Assembly (NCBI RefSeq): GCF_036248255.1
Contig: NZ_CP109178.1
Location: 744,001-808,000 of the forward strand
Reading direction: 5' to 3'
Length of the DNA stretch: 64,000 bases
DNA from: Streptomyces sp. NBC_01717
GTDB taxonomy: Bacteria > Actinomycetota > Actinomycetes > Streptomycetales > Streptomycetaceae
Below, piece by piece: positions 33,950-43,329 of this stretch (positions are counted from its first letter, which is position 1; the number at the start of each line of letters is the position of its first letter). Made by a program: the position numbers and the translations under genes. Below the pieces are notes generated by a model that saw nothing but the letters and a program-made list of their open reading frames with translations, ran no database searches and was not told the DNA's origin.

Positions 33950-35437
33950 GTGCCTTCGCACATGTTCACCACGCAGGACGAATGGGACCGCGGTTATACC
34001 GAAGGGCGCCGCTATCGGCCGCTCACCAGCGACGAACGCACGCTGCTCGCCACACATCTACCGCCTGACGCCGAGGCCCTGGCTCTCGATGTCGGGTGTG
34101 GAACCGGCGAACTCGCCGCTCACCTGGCCTCATCCGGCTACACCGTGGACGCCATCGACTGGTCCGAAACCGCCCTCACCGAAGCGCGCACCCGCCAGGG
34201 TGAAGCTGCTCGCTGGCTCCGTCTCGACGTCGAGGAAGACGACGGGGCCTCGTTGAACGCCGACGGCTATGACCTGATCACCCTGCGCTTCGTCGCTCCG
34301 TTCCTGACCTCCCTCGACCGCACCTTGAGCGCGCTGGGCCGTCGGCTGCGGCCAGGCGGTGCCCTCGTCCTCATCACGCCGCTCGCCGCCGACACTCCCA
34401 CTGAGCGACGCGGTATCGCCCTGGTCGAGGACGAAGTTGCCCGCCTGCAGAGTCGCTGGGCGGCTGCCGAGCGGCACGATGCCGACGGGCTGGTCTTCCT
34501 CGTCCTGCGTGGGCCGCGCCAGAACGAGGCCACACCGCACGTCGCGGCACAGCGCACCCCGTCGCATGCGCACAACGGGGAAGAAGCTGCCGCGCGGCGC
34601 GAGCATCACTTCCACCTCATGGGCCGCTCCTACGGGCAGGTGGAGTCCGGGCGCAAGACGATCGAGGTCCGCGTCGCCACGCCGGAGAAGGCGGCCGTCG
34701 GGGTGGGGGACGCCGTCGTCTTCCAGGACCGGGACAGCGACCGGGAACTCGACATCATCGTGAAGCGGATCACCCCGTACGCCTCGTTCGAGGCTCTGCT
34801 CAGCGCGGAGGATGCCACCCGTATCGACCCGGACGGACCGCGCGAGGACCTCCTGCTCAACCTCCGCGCCATCTACCCGCCGGCCAAGGAGGCGCTCGGC
34901 CCCCTCGCCTTCGAGTTCGACCACCGCCCTGCCCGGCCCGGACGCCTCATGCCGATGACTCCCTCGCAGTACGCACAGACCGTTCCCCACCACACGGTGT
35001 ACGGCTGCCTGTACGTCCGTGACGAGCACGACCGGCCGGTACAGCTACGTTCAGTCTACGGCTCGCGGCTCTGGCAGTTCCCGGGCGGAAACCTCGACGC
35101 CCAAGGAGAGGACCCGCTCCAGACCGCCCGGCGCGAAGCGGTCGAAGAGACCGGCCTCGAACTCGGCCTGGAGACACCGAGGCTGCTCCTCACGCACTTC
35201 CTGCACGCCGGGCCCCGCATGCCGCTGAACAAGGTGGGTTTCATCTTCGACGGAGGCCGGCTGACCTCAGACCAGCTGCAGCGGATCCGCCTCGATCCCG
35301 CCGAGCACGACATGTGGGCCGTGCACGACATGGCCGACTGGCAGGAGTTGATGGCGCCCCGCGCCTTCGCCCGTCTCGACGCCATCGAACGAGCCCGGCG
35401 CGGCGAGGGCCCCACCTACCTCATCACGCACACCTGA
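33950..35437 (+). CDS. Methyltransferase-ASCH-NUDIX fusion protein
   Basis: Three-domain protein of 495 aa. The N-terminal class I methyltransferase has LALDVGCGTGELAAHLASSG and LRPGGALVLITP. An ASCH (PUA-like, RNA- or nucleotide-binding) domain spans about 218-325, with LMGRSYGQVESGRKTIEVRV and REDLLLNLRAIYPPAKEALG. A NUDIX domain (about 350-480) carries GGNLDAQGEDPLQTARREAV then EETGLE. GTG at 33950 follows GAGAGGG; a nearby ATG at 33962 is also possible. The ASCH domain suggests a modified nucleoside or RNA-linked substrate. Confidence 0.88.
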   Translation: MPSHMFTTQDEWDRGYTEGRRYRPLTSDERTLLATHLPPDAEALALDVGCGTGELAAHLASSGYTVDAIDWSETALTEARTRQGEAARWLRLDVEEDDGASLNADGYDLITLRFVAPFLTSLDRTLSALGRRLRPGGALVLITPLAADTPTERRGIALVEDEVARLQSRWAAAERHDADGLVFLVLRGPRQNEATPHVAAQRTPSHAHNGEEAAARREHHFHLMGRSYGQVESGRKTIEVRVATPEKAAVGVGDAVVFQDRDSDRELDIIVKRITPYASFEALLSAEDATRIDPDGPREDLLLNLRAIYPPAKEALGPLAFEFDHRPARPGRLMPMTPSQYAQTVPHHTVYGCLYVRDEHDRPVQLRSVYGSRLWQFPGGNLDAQGEDPLQTARREAVEETGLELGLETPRLLLTHFLHAGPRMPLNKVGFIFDGGRLTSDQLQRIRLDPAEHDMWAVHDMADWQELMAPRAFARLDAIERARRGEGPTYLITHT

Positions 35438-35465
35438 TCCGCATCACGCCCACCGAGGAGGCATC

Positions 35466-36668
35466 GTGCCCGTCGAGGACATCAACACCCACGCCTGGAA
35501 GGTCTACGGCCAGCGCCAATTGGCCCGCGCCTACACGCCGCCCATTCCCGACCGGATGTCCTGGGCGCCCTGGGAGGGGGTCGGACCGGGAGCTGAAGTC
35601 CTTGGTGACATGATCGGCCGCCGCGTCCTGGACATCGGTTCCGGGGCCGGCCATCACGCCGTCCATCTCGTACAGGCTCACGGCGCTCGCGTCACTGGAA
35701 TCGAGCTGTCCCCGACCCAGCACGAACGCGCCGCCTCCAGCCACGCGGATGTTGAGGGTGTGGAGTTCACACAAGGGGATGTAGCTGAGTACCTGGCCGG
35801 GGTCGAGCCGTTCGATGCCGCGTACGCCATCGGCACGCTGGGGTTCATCGACCCGCACCGTGTGCTGCCGGCGCTGCGCGACGGGCTGCGTCCCGGCGCG
35901 CCGCTGATCCTCTCGCTCCTGCACACTGACCTGCACGGCCGCGGGCCGTCCACGGAGGTGGCGCCGCGCGAGCAGATGATTCTGCTGCGTGACGATCCGC
36001 CCTTGCCGACTCAGATGTGGGTCTTGGCGCCGCAGCTGTGGGAGGACCTGCTCACGGAGTGCGGCTTCCGCGTCGAGGCCATCGACCTGCTGCATCACCC
36101 TGACGAGAACGCCCCGGTCATCCAGCAGCTCATCCGCGCTCGGCGCCTGCCCGACCGGCCGGCACGGGTTTCCAGCCGCCCCCGCAGCATCAGACCGCCG
36201 GTGGCGCACGCGGCCGTCGGTGTCGGAGCGATCCTCCTCAGTGAGCAGGGAATCATGTTGGGCCGTCATCGTCGCGGCACCCTCGAACTTCCGGGCGGAA
36301 CTGTCGAGGCCGGGGAGTCCTTCGAAGCTGCGGTGGTCCGCGAACTCGGTGAGGAGACCGGTCTGATCGCGCGACCCGGGGACGTCAGGCTCCTGGGCAC
36401 GCTCGTCGACCATGTCGAAGGAGTCCTGCGGGTCACCGTCGGCGCGCTCGTCCACGCCTGGCGGGGACAGCCGGCCACCCAGCCGGACGAGAGCGTTGGC
36501 GACTGGGCCTGGCACCCTCTCGATCAGCTTCCAGGCGGCTTGTTCGTGTGCAGCGCCCAGATCCTCACCGCCTGGCGTCCCGACCTGCCCATCGACCACA
36601 CACCCGCGCACTTCACGCCCTTCACCCTCGGCACACCGACCACGACGACGGTGGACGGCCTGGCATGA
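35466..36668 (+). CDS. Bifunctional methyltransferase/NUDIX protein
   Basis: Two-domain protein of 400 aa. The methyltransferase part has RVLDIGSGAGHHAVHLVQAH, GIELSPTQHERA and a long C-terminal extension reaching about residue 235. The NUDIX domain follows with the box GGTVEAGESFEAAVVRELGE then ETGL. ATG at 35466 lies 29 bp after the previous stop, behind ACCGAGGAGGCATC. This third methyltransferase-NUDIX fusion continues the same pattern, so the domains probably work on a common scaffold. Its stop overlaps the MFS start (ATGA). Confidence 0.9.
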   Translation: MPVEDINTHAWKVYGQRQLARAYTPPIPDRMSWAPWEGVGPGAEVLGDMIGRRVLDIGSGAGHHAVHLVQAHGARVTGIELSPTQHERAASSHADVEGVEFTQGDVAEYLAGVEPFDAAYAIGTLGFIDPHRVLPALRDGLRPGAPLILSLLHTDLHGRGPSTEVAPREQMILLRDDPPLPTQMWVLAPQLWEDLLTECGFRVEAIDLLHHPDENAPVIQQLIRARRLPDRPARVSSRPRSIRPPVAHAAVGVGAILLSEQGIMLGRHRRGTLELPGGTVEAGESFEAAVVRELGEETGLIARPGDVRLLGTLVDHVEGVLRVTVGALVHAWRGQPATQPDESVGDWAWHPLDQLPGGLFVCSAQILTAWRPDLPIDHTPAHFTPFTLGTPTTTTVDGLA

Positions 36669-37366
36669 CATCCAACGCAGACTCGAGTCTGTGGCGCCAC
36701 CGCGACTTCCGCCTCTACTGGACGGGCCAGGCAGGCGACGTGCTGGGCTCCTCGCTCAGCTCGGTCGCCATCCCCCTGGTCGCGGTCGTGAGCCTGAACG
36801 CCACGACGTGGCAGGCCGCCGTCCTGGCGGCCGTGCAGAAGACGCCGCCCCTGCTGTTCTCGCTGCCGGCCGGTGCCTGGTGCGACCGCGTCCGCAAACG
36901 GCCCCTGATGATGACGACGAGCCCGGCCTGCGCGGCAGCGATGGGATCGATCCCCCTGGCCGCATCCTTCGGCAGGCTGACCCTGATGCAGCTGTGGGTC
37001 GCGGCGTTCGTGGTCGGCTCCTGCCACGTCGTGGGCATGGCCGCGAGCCTGTCCTACATCCCGCATCTCCTGCCGTCACACCGGCTCATGGAGGCAAACG
37101 CCAAACTGGCCAGTGCCAACACGCTGGCCGACATCGGCGGTCCGGCCCTCGCAGGAGCGCCCATCGACGTGATCGGCGCGGCTCGCGCGGTCGCCGCGGA
37201 CGCGGTCTCCTACCTCGTCACCGCCTGGTGCACCCTGAGCATCCGCAGCCCCGAGACCGTGCCGGAGCGGCACACCGCAAAACGGAGCCTGCGCAACGCC
37301 GTTTCGGCGGGGCAGGTCGGCGAGGAACAGGTTCCGCGACCACCAGGGGAAGACGACTTCCAGTGA
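36665..37366 (+). pseudogene. MFS exporter, 3' end lost at a phage-capsid junction
   Basis: The first about 210 codons encode an MFS transporter N-half: SLWRHRDFRLYWTGQAGDVL, a motif-A-like AGAWCDRVRKRPLMM and PHLLPSHRLMEANAKL, roughly five helices. Full members have about 400 residues and 12 helices. From about codon 208 the frame reads sequence antisense to a major capsid gene (GQVGEEQVPRPPGEDDFQ) and stops at 37366. The truncated product is unlikely to transport. It is the last gene of the NUDIX/methyltransferase operon, which was probably longer before this event. Confidence 0.85.
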
Positions 37367-38560
37367 GATCGAGTCACAGAAGCTGTGGCGCTCGATCATG
37401 TCGGCGGCCTGGAGGGCGACGGCGGCGAACACCGGGGAGAGCGCGCCGAACTTCGCGGGCAGGGTGACCGGGGTGGCCGACGCGATGGCTTGGGCGAACA
37501 GGACCTGTCGGAGCCGGATTTCGTGGGCGACCATGGAGTTGCGGAGGTGCCAGGAGACGAGCTCGGGGAAGTGGCGTTGGGTCAGGATGCCTGTTTCGAG
37601 GCAGACGCCGACCGCGTCGCAGCGGACCTCGACCGGGTCCGGGCAGGGGATCCGGAAGCAGGGCTTCGTGGCACCGGAGATGTCGTCGGCTTCGGTGTGG
37701 AGCCATGTCATCGCCGCGACGTCCAGGGACGGCGTCTTGTAGTCGCGCAGGCCGCCGCGCGCGAGCTGGATCTCGGGGGCGTCCCACAGCATGTCCGGGC
37801 AGGACACGGACGTGAGCTCGTAGACCGTCTCGGAGGGGGCGCACCAGCCGCCGGAGTCTACGAGGTTGCCCTGCGGCAGGCGGTTCTGGTCCGACGCCCG
37901 CAGCGCGACGTTCGTGCCCTCGGGTGCGCTCGAGGAGTCGGTGACGATGAGGTCCTCGGGGTACGGGTGCCGGTAGCTGATCACCTGGCCGACACCGCCA
38001 CCGGCGGTCTTGAGGGCGTTGGCGCGGCTGATGATGCCCGCGGTGATCTCGCCGAAGCCGAGCGAGCTGCCTGGGGTGTAGCCGGGGACGTCGACCGCCG
38101 CGGTAACGGAGGTGGTTGGTGCGGGCGGCTCGGGCAGGCCGCGCGGCTGGTGCCGCCGCACATTCGACAGGTTCAGGGCCGGGCGGGCGACCAGGGACGC
38201 GGTGGCGGTGGCCGGCGGCTGCACCGGTGCCTCGACGAGGGGCTCGGGCTCCGGGTCGGCGGCGGCGGTGGTCTCTGCCGGGGTCTCCTCGACCGGCTCG
38301 GCGTCCGCGTCGTCACCACGCACCGGCGCGGCGAGCTGCTCGATCTCGGTGGCGGCCTGCTGCGCGGCCTGGAGGCGGTTGGCCTGCTCCTGACGGATGT
38401 CCTGGACGCCGGTGGCGAGGGCGCGCATCCGCGTCATGCCCTGGTCGTCGATCGTGTTCTCTGCCGAGAGGGCCGCAAATGCGGCGCGAGCCTCGTCGAG
38501 GGACTCGGCCAACTCATCGTCGTTGAGGGAACCGATGTCCTCGGGAAGCTCAAAGGCCAT
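37295..38560 (-). pseudogene. Phage major capsid protein gene, C-terminus truncated
   Basis: The minus-strand frame from ATG 38560 gives an acidic N-terminal region with Pro/Glu-rich linker (DIGSLNDDELAESLDEARAA, coiled coil), then the capsid core: PGSSLGFGEITAGIISRANA, HFPELVSWHLRNSMVAHEIR and VVFPWWSRNLFLADLPRRNG. In related actinophage and encapsulated-element capsids the chain continues with about 50 more residues. Here it stops at the RRNGV motif (37295), where the MFS gene begins on the other strand, and continues as noncoding frame to 37076. It is a remnant; the promoter and other head genes are not adjacent. Confidence 0.8.
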
Positions 38561-38879
38561 GGGACGGATCTCCAGTGATCGATCTCGGAGTGTCCGGCCC
38601 AGAACCAGCGACGCTGTCCCAAAGCATAGCCAGATGACGGCGTCGCGGGTTTGTAGCTACGCCAGGTCAGCAGGCAGCCGTGCCCAAACCTTGCCCGAAG
38701 GGATCTGACGCCTGTTTCGAAAGGCGGTAGTGCCAACAGGCGATCCAGCCTGCTGTCGAAGATTACCCGGGCAGAAGAAAAGGAAGCAGAGGGACAAGTC
38801 CTAAAACTTGAGTCTGTCGGGGAGCTTGGTGTTTCCAGGAAACGGCGGCGTGACCGACGGGCATGCTTGGGGCAGCTTC
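38561..38879. other. Intergenic stretch upstream of the capsid remnant
   Basis: No gene is recognised here. On the minus strand the sequence upstream of the capsid ATG has interrupted frames and no clear ribosome site. It probably joins phage-derived sequence (right of 38560) to the IS5-type scrap. A dyad near 38713-38727 (TGTTTCGAAA) is weak. Confidence 0.3.
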
Positions 38880-39060
38880 GAAGGCCGACGCCCAGGACGC
38901 AGTAGTTGAGGCGCAGAGCTGGGCGAATATTCCCTCGTCGCGCCAGGCCGCGTAGTAGGCGTACACGGTGATTAGGGAAGTCGTGCGGAGGTAATTCCAT
39001 TGGATTCCCGTACGGTTGGCATAGAGGAGCGCGTCCAAGACGTCGCGCAGTTCGATCCAG
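38880..39060 (-). pseudogene. Scrap of an IS5-type transposase
   Basis: The minus strand encodes ELRDVLDALLYANRTGIQWN, then YL, a short out-of-frame stretch, and VYAYYAAWRDEGIFAQL. This is the N-terminal signature of IS5/IS1182-like Streptomyces transposases, which normally read YLPHDFPNHRTVYAYY between the two. The PHDFPNH part lies in another frame, so two indels are present. The rest of the transposase and both terminal repeats are absent. Confidence 0.75.
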
Positions 39061-39101
39061 GGATTCGGCGTAGTCGGGTGGCGTCCGATTTGTGCTCAAC
39101 G

Positions 39102-41630
39102 TCAAACAGCGGTCAGACCCAATGTCTCGTCGGTGATGCAGAGCGGTTCCGTTGGGGAGCCCTCGGGTTCTTCGTCCAGGTCGAGGGTGTCCCAAGTGGG
39201 GGCGAGGAGTTGTTCGACCCAGATGGTCTTGCCGGTGGCGCCGTAACGGGTGCCCCAGCTGTGGGAGCACTGCGCGACGAGGAACAGCCCTCTCCCGCCC
39301 TCGTCCGCGGGGGTGGCGCGGCGGATGTGCGGTGAGGTGCTACTGGCGTCGCTGACCTCGCAGATCAGCGTCTGGTCGTGGATGAGTCGGAGCTGGAGGG
39401 GCTCTTTGCCGTAGCGGATGGCATTGGTGACGAGTTCGCTAATGATGAGCTCGGTGGTGAAGGCGAGGTGCCCGAGGTCCCACTGGTCGAGTTGCCGCAG
39501 AACAAGTGAGCGAGTGGTGGCGACGACGGCGGGGTCGCAGGGCAGATCCCAGGTGGCGACGCGCTCGGCGGGCAGCGAGCGCGTGCGAACGAGCAGCAGG
39601 GCCAGGTCGTCCTGGGTCGCGAGGTGCGGCTGGACGATGTCGGCTATGGCCTGGCACGAGTCGTCTAGAGTCCGCCCGGGCTCGCTAAGGAGGGCCCTGA
39701 GGCGGGCGGGCAGCGTTGGGTCCGTACGGCAGGCGCGCGCGAGGCTATGGGTGGACAGCAACAGTGTGCTGCCTTCGGCAAGTTCGATGGCGAGGGGCTC
39801 GAAGACAGCATTGCCCACGCCCAGAGGCTTGTTGGACGGTAGCTCTGGGACGTGGAAGCGCCCGGCCGGGTCGACGATGACGGGTGGGGGATGGCCGGCG
39901 CTGGCCATCGTGCAGCGGCGCGAGACGGGGTCGTAAACCAGGTATAGGCAGGTCGCGCCGACGAGACTCTCCACAACGGGTGCCAGTGCCGTGGCGTGTT
40001 CCCCCTCGGTCAGGCGGGGCACCATGTCGTCGAGTCGGGAGAGCAGCTCGTCGGGGGCCAGGTCGAGCTCTGCAAGGGTTCGGCCGGCGGCCAGAAACAG
40101 TCCCATGGAGGTGGCGGCTTGGAGACCGGTGCCGGGTACGTCGCCGACCGCGAGTGCGACGCGGGCGCTGGAGAGCCGGACCGCGCCGAACCAGGCGCCG
40201 TTCACGCCGGGATGGGCCCGCGCCGAGATCAAGCAGTGCGCAACGTCCAGGGCGCTCTGTTCCGGCACCTGGCGTGGCAGCAAGCTCTCGCGGAGGGCGA
40301 CGGCGGCGGTGTGCTCGCGGGTGTAGCGGCGGGCGTTGTCCACACAAAGCGCGGCACGGGCGACAAGATCTTGGGTCAGCAGGAGGTCATCATGTTCGAA
40401 GGCCTCTGCAGGCACCATCCGGTACAGGTGGACGAAGCCCAATGTGACGTCTCGGGCACGCAGCGGGACGAGGATCAGGGAGTGAGCCCCGTGCTCAAGG
40501 AGGGCGCGAACGCGGGGGTCTCGGGAATTTCGAATCCAGTCCGCGTTCGCGTCGACGACCGGGACCAGCTGGGGGTGCGCGTCGATGAGGCTTTGAGCGT
40601 AGGGCGAGCCGGCGGGGAAGTCCTGGAGCTCTCCGACCCGTCTCAGTCCCTCGATGAATGCCGGGCTCGACGCCTTGCGTGCCGCGAGGCGCAGGGCGAG
40701 GCTGCCGGAAGCGGGGGGCTGAGGTTCCTCGCCGACGGTGACCCCGTCCAGGAGGTCGATCGCAGCGAGGTCGGCGAGGCGCGGGACGAGGACGTCGACG
40801 AGTTCTTCGGCAGTTCGGGTCACGTCGAGCGTGGTCCCGATGCGCGCGGCGGCCTCGTCCAGGAACGCCAGGCGTTCGCGGGCTCGGTAGCGGTCGGTGA
40901 TATCGATGACGGCGTCGGTGACCCCGAGTGTTCGGCCGTCTGGTCCGGTCAGGGCGAAGGACGAAACGTTCCAGACGTGGTCTCGGCCGGGGTCGGCGGG
41001 GGTACGACCACGGTGTACGGCGTCGACCATCGGCACTCCGGTCTTCAGGACCCTCCGAAGTCGGCTCTCGATTGCCGCGGTGTCCATTTCGGGGAGAAGC
41101 TCGCTGAGCCGCCGGCCAAGGACGGCTTCCGACGGCAATCCCTGTATGCGTTCCAGGGCGGCGTTCATCCGCACGAGGCGTAGCTCGGTGTCGTAGACGG
41201 CCACGCCGATCGGCGACTGGCTGAACAGCCCGTTCAGGATCGCCTGGTCCTCCTTACGTCGCATCGGGGGCTCGGCAACGGCGAGGATCATGGATCCCCT
41301 GCCTGCAGGCATGTCTGACGCGAGGGGGAAGGCCAGGAACGCGACCTCCAGGCGACGCCCCTGCCAACGGACGTTGGACACGCTGTAACGCCGAGCGCAG
41401 TCGACTCCCCTGCCCTCCCGTGCCTCGGTGAGGAGTCCCGGGAAGACTTCCGGCCACAACTCGGCCGCCGGTCGGCCCACGGTCTCGGTGGTGCCGTAGC
41501 CCAGGAGCTTCTCCGCAGCGGCGCTCCACGCCGTCACCATGCCCTGGTGGTCCAGGAAAAACGTGGCCATCCGGCCGAAGTCGGGAAACCCCGCCCCGGA
41601 ACGCGTCGGGGATGTACTCAGTGAACCCAT
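39102..41630 (-). CDS. PAS-PAS-GAF-PP2C(SpoIIE)-HATPase regulatory protein
   Basis: Multi-domain signalling protein of 842 aa from the ATG at 41630; a GTG at 41672 would add a TTA codon. Two PAS domains (about 20-120, MVTAWSAAAEKLLGYGTTET; about 135-260, PIGVAVYDTELRLVRMNAAL), a GAF domain (about 265-445), a SpoIIE-like PP2C domain and an anti-sigma-type HATPase (ELVTNAIRYG, DEGGRGLFLV) are visible. In the phosphatase the first metal motif, normally GGDWYD, reads NGAWFGA, whereas GDVPGTG and DDLALLLVR are kept. Phosphatase activity may be lost. Proteins of this type steer anti-sigma/anti-anti-sigma switches. Confidence 0.92.
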   Translation of the reverse strand: MGSLSTSPTRSGAGFPDFGRMATFFLDHQGMVTAWSAAAEKLLGYGTTETVGRPAAELWPEVFPGLLTEAREGRGVDCARRYSVSNVRWQGRRLEVAFLAFPLASDMPAGRGSMILAVAEPPMRRKEDQAILNGLFSQSPIGVAVYDTELRLVRMNAALERIQGLPSEAVLGRRLSELLPEMDTAAIESRLRRVLKTGVPMVDAVHRGRTPADPGRDHVWNVSSFALTGPDGRTLGVTDAVIDITDRYRARERLAFLDEAAARIGTTLDVTRTAEELVDVLVPRLADLAAIDLLDGVTVGEEPQPPASGSLALRLAARKASSPAFIEGLRRVGELQDFPAGSPYAQSLIDAHPQLVPVVDANADWIRNSRDPRVRALLEHGAHSLILVPLRARDVTLGFVHLYRMVPAEAFEHDDLLLTQDLVARAALCVDNARRYTREHTAAVALRESLLPRQVPEQSALDVAHCLISARAHPGVNGAWFGAVRLSSARVALAVGDVPGTGLQAATSMGLFLAAGRTLAELDLAPDELLSRLDDMVPRLTEGEHATALAPVVESLVGATCLYLVYDPVSRRCTMASAGHPPPVIVDPAGRFHVPELPSNKPLGVGNAVFEPLAIELAEGSTLLLSTHSLARACRTDPTLPARLRALLSEPGRTLDDSCQAIADIVQPHLATQDDLALLLVRTRSLPAERVATWDLPCDPAVVATTRSLVLRQLDQWDLGHLAFTTELIISELVTNAIRYGKEPLQLRLIHDQTLICEVSDASSTSPHIRRATPADEGGRGLFLVAQCSHSWGTRYGATGKTIWVEQLLAPTWDTLDLDEEPEGSPTEPLCITDETLGLTAV

Positions 41631-42050
41631 CCGCCTGATCCCGTCATTACGAGACGAAATGCTTAAAACCACCCTACGAGACCTCTAACCGAGCGGCTCG
41701 ATCGCAGGGACTCCAGCTCACATTCGGTGTACGCCCCCGCGGGTCCGGACGGGACACACGGTGGTTCTGTGCTCAAATGCCGATCGAGGTTCGACTGCGC
41801 ACGGCGGCACACAAGCGAGGGGATGCGGGCCGGCGAGTCGCTACTCATGCGGGGCGCCAGCTGATCGATTCCGTGAATGGCAGGCCCGCCTCCCCCCACG
41901 TCTCCGCCAAGTTCGGCACGGCGGAGCGGACCGCCGACTTGCGCGCGCATCGCCGACATGGAGTGGGCGGGGCGTCCGTGGTCGGCGGAGTACCGGCGTC
42001 AGGTGGTGGGATGGCGCCGTGCCCGTCGTCCGTGGCCGGGCGGTTTGGGT
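41631..42050. other. Intergenic region, no gene recognised
   Basis: Between the PAS/GAF protein and the TetR gene no coding sequence is convincing. Frames on the plus strand near 41777-42078 are open but show no family similarity or consistent codon bias. It is likely to hold the promoter of the PAS/GAF gene and decayed sequence before the start of the catabolic island. Confidence 0.35.
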
Positions 42051-42719
42051 TTACGGCCGCAGCGCGGCTTCCAGGTAGGCGGTAAGCGCGATCCGGCCGT
42101 GGCGGATCACGTCAGGGTCGGGATCGCGGCGCTCCCGGAAGGCCACGTCCAGGATTCGGTCGCCCAGCTCGACCGCCATCACGAAGACCAGCAGATCGGT
42201 CTCCGGGGCGAGCAGGTCAGCCGCTACGGCCAAGCCGTGCAGCCGCTCGGCGGTCCGTCGCTGGTTGCGCAGCACCGCCGCCCGCACCGTCGGCGAGACG
42301 CGCCCGTCCAGCCACAGCCGGGCGGCGTTGTGGTTGGCCTTGAAGTAGGCGGCGAACGAGTCGAGTTCGCGTCCGACGAGCTCTGCGAGTGACGAGGCCG
42401 TCCAGCCCTCCTCGTCCTCGGCGAGGAAGGCACTGAGTCGCTCGAGGTGCTGTTCCATCAGCGCGTCGAGGATCTGATCACGGTCGGCGAAGAAGCGGTA
42501 GAGCGAGGGCGCGGAGATGCCTGCGCGCTCGGAAATGGCGCGGGTTGTGACGGCCTCGACGCCACCCTCTTCCAGGAGAACGGCCGCGGCGTCGAGGATC
42601 CGCTCCACGGTCTCGCGACTGCGGGCCTGGACCGGCTTCCGGCGGCGACCGGGCTTGGCCGGTCCCGTCCCGGAGCTGAGCGAATCCACGGGTTCTGGGC
42701 TCTTGACCTCTGCTGCCAT
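42051..42719 (-). CDS. TetR-family repressor (full length)
   Basis: TetR regulator of 222 aa. The ATG at 42719 opens the conserved part; the open frame further upstream crosses its own promoter. The DNA-binding domain has VERILDAAAVLLEEGGVEAV and RAISERAGISAPSLYRFFAD, followed by an intact ligand domain with LDGRVSPTVRAAVLRNQRR. It is a close paralogue of the broken TetR genes at 45418 and 52350. The operator-like palindrome at 42731-42747 lies in its own promoter, consistent with autorepression and cross-regulation. Confidence 0.92.
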   Translation of the reverse strand: MAAEVKSPEPVDSLSSGTGPAKPGRRRKPVQARSRETVERILDAAAVLLEEGGVEAVTTRAISERAGISAPSLYRFFADRDQILDALMEQHLERLSAFLAEDEEGWTASSLAELVGRELDSFAAYFKANHNAARLWLDGRVSPTVRAAVLRNQRRTAERLHGLAVAADLLAPETDLLVFVMAVELGDRILDVAFRERRDPDPDVIRHGRIALTAYLEAALRP

Positions 42720-42730
42720 GAATCGTAGTG

Positions 42731-42747
42731 TAACGCGATTCACGTTA
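42731..42747. promoter_or_regulatory. TetR operator copy 1
   Basis: TAACGCGA-T-TCACGTTA, 12 bp upstream of the TetR start at 42719. It differs by one base from the perfect palindrome at 52697-52713. Confidence 0.7.
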
Positions 42748-43329
42748 GCTTTCCACAAAGCCTATACGACCGCTCAGCCCGACGCCGCAGCACGCTCCAC
42801 GTCGCCGGAACGCGAGCAGGGGAGGTCGGCAGTGTCTGGGCAGAGAACACTACTGTCTGGCGCGCTCGATACCCCGGTGCGGATTGCCGATCACGTCGCC
42901 GCACTGAGGAGAACGCCCGACGGCGTACCCGGCCCGATGTTCGCGCTTGGGTATGCCAAAGGCTTACGTACGTCGAAGGCCGATCTGGTCTTCGGTGCGC
43001 TGAGCCCGTCCGATCGGCACGTTCGACAGCACTCGCGGCATCTCGTCGCCTCGCAGGTGCCGCAGACATTGACCGCGCCGCAGTTCCATTCATCGAGCTG
43101 AACCGCGTCTGCTTCGCGCTCGCGGAGGCTGTGGCTTTCACGGCCGCACCCGGGCTTCAGCCGAGCGGATCGCGCGACTGAAGCGCATAGCCCTTTCCGT
43201 GCGACACCCAGTCCCCTCGGGAATAAGCCCGGACCAACGGCCGAGCAAGCGCTTATTCAATTCAACAGAGAAGGTGGACCGTCATGACACAGACCCCTGC
43301 ACGCTCCTCGGCTCCCCCGCCGCCCCCTG
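42748..43329. other. Decayed region with an inverted repeat
   Basis: No intact gene is seen in this stretch. Its plus-strand frames (for example near 42850-43100, then IELNRVCFALAEAV near 43095) look like coding sequence interrupted by frame changes, but I cannot name the family. GAATAAGC (43221-43228) and GCTTATTC (43251-43258) form a perfect 8-base inverted repeat with a 22-base spacer, possibly an operator or a terminator. A short plus-strand frame from 43284 has a plausible start but runs antisense to the oxidase relic. Confidence 0.4.

Noticed and set aside
37385..38578. Plus-strand frame of 397 codons over the capsid remnant
   Set aside because: Gly/Arg-rich translation without similarity; the capsid frame on the other strand has specific matches.
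43221..43258. GAATAAGC/GCTTATTC inverted repeat as an IS end
   Set aside because: Perfect, but no transposase or partner repeat is seen nearby; recorded only as part of the decayed region.
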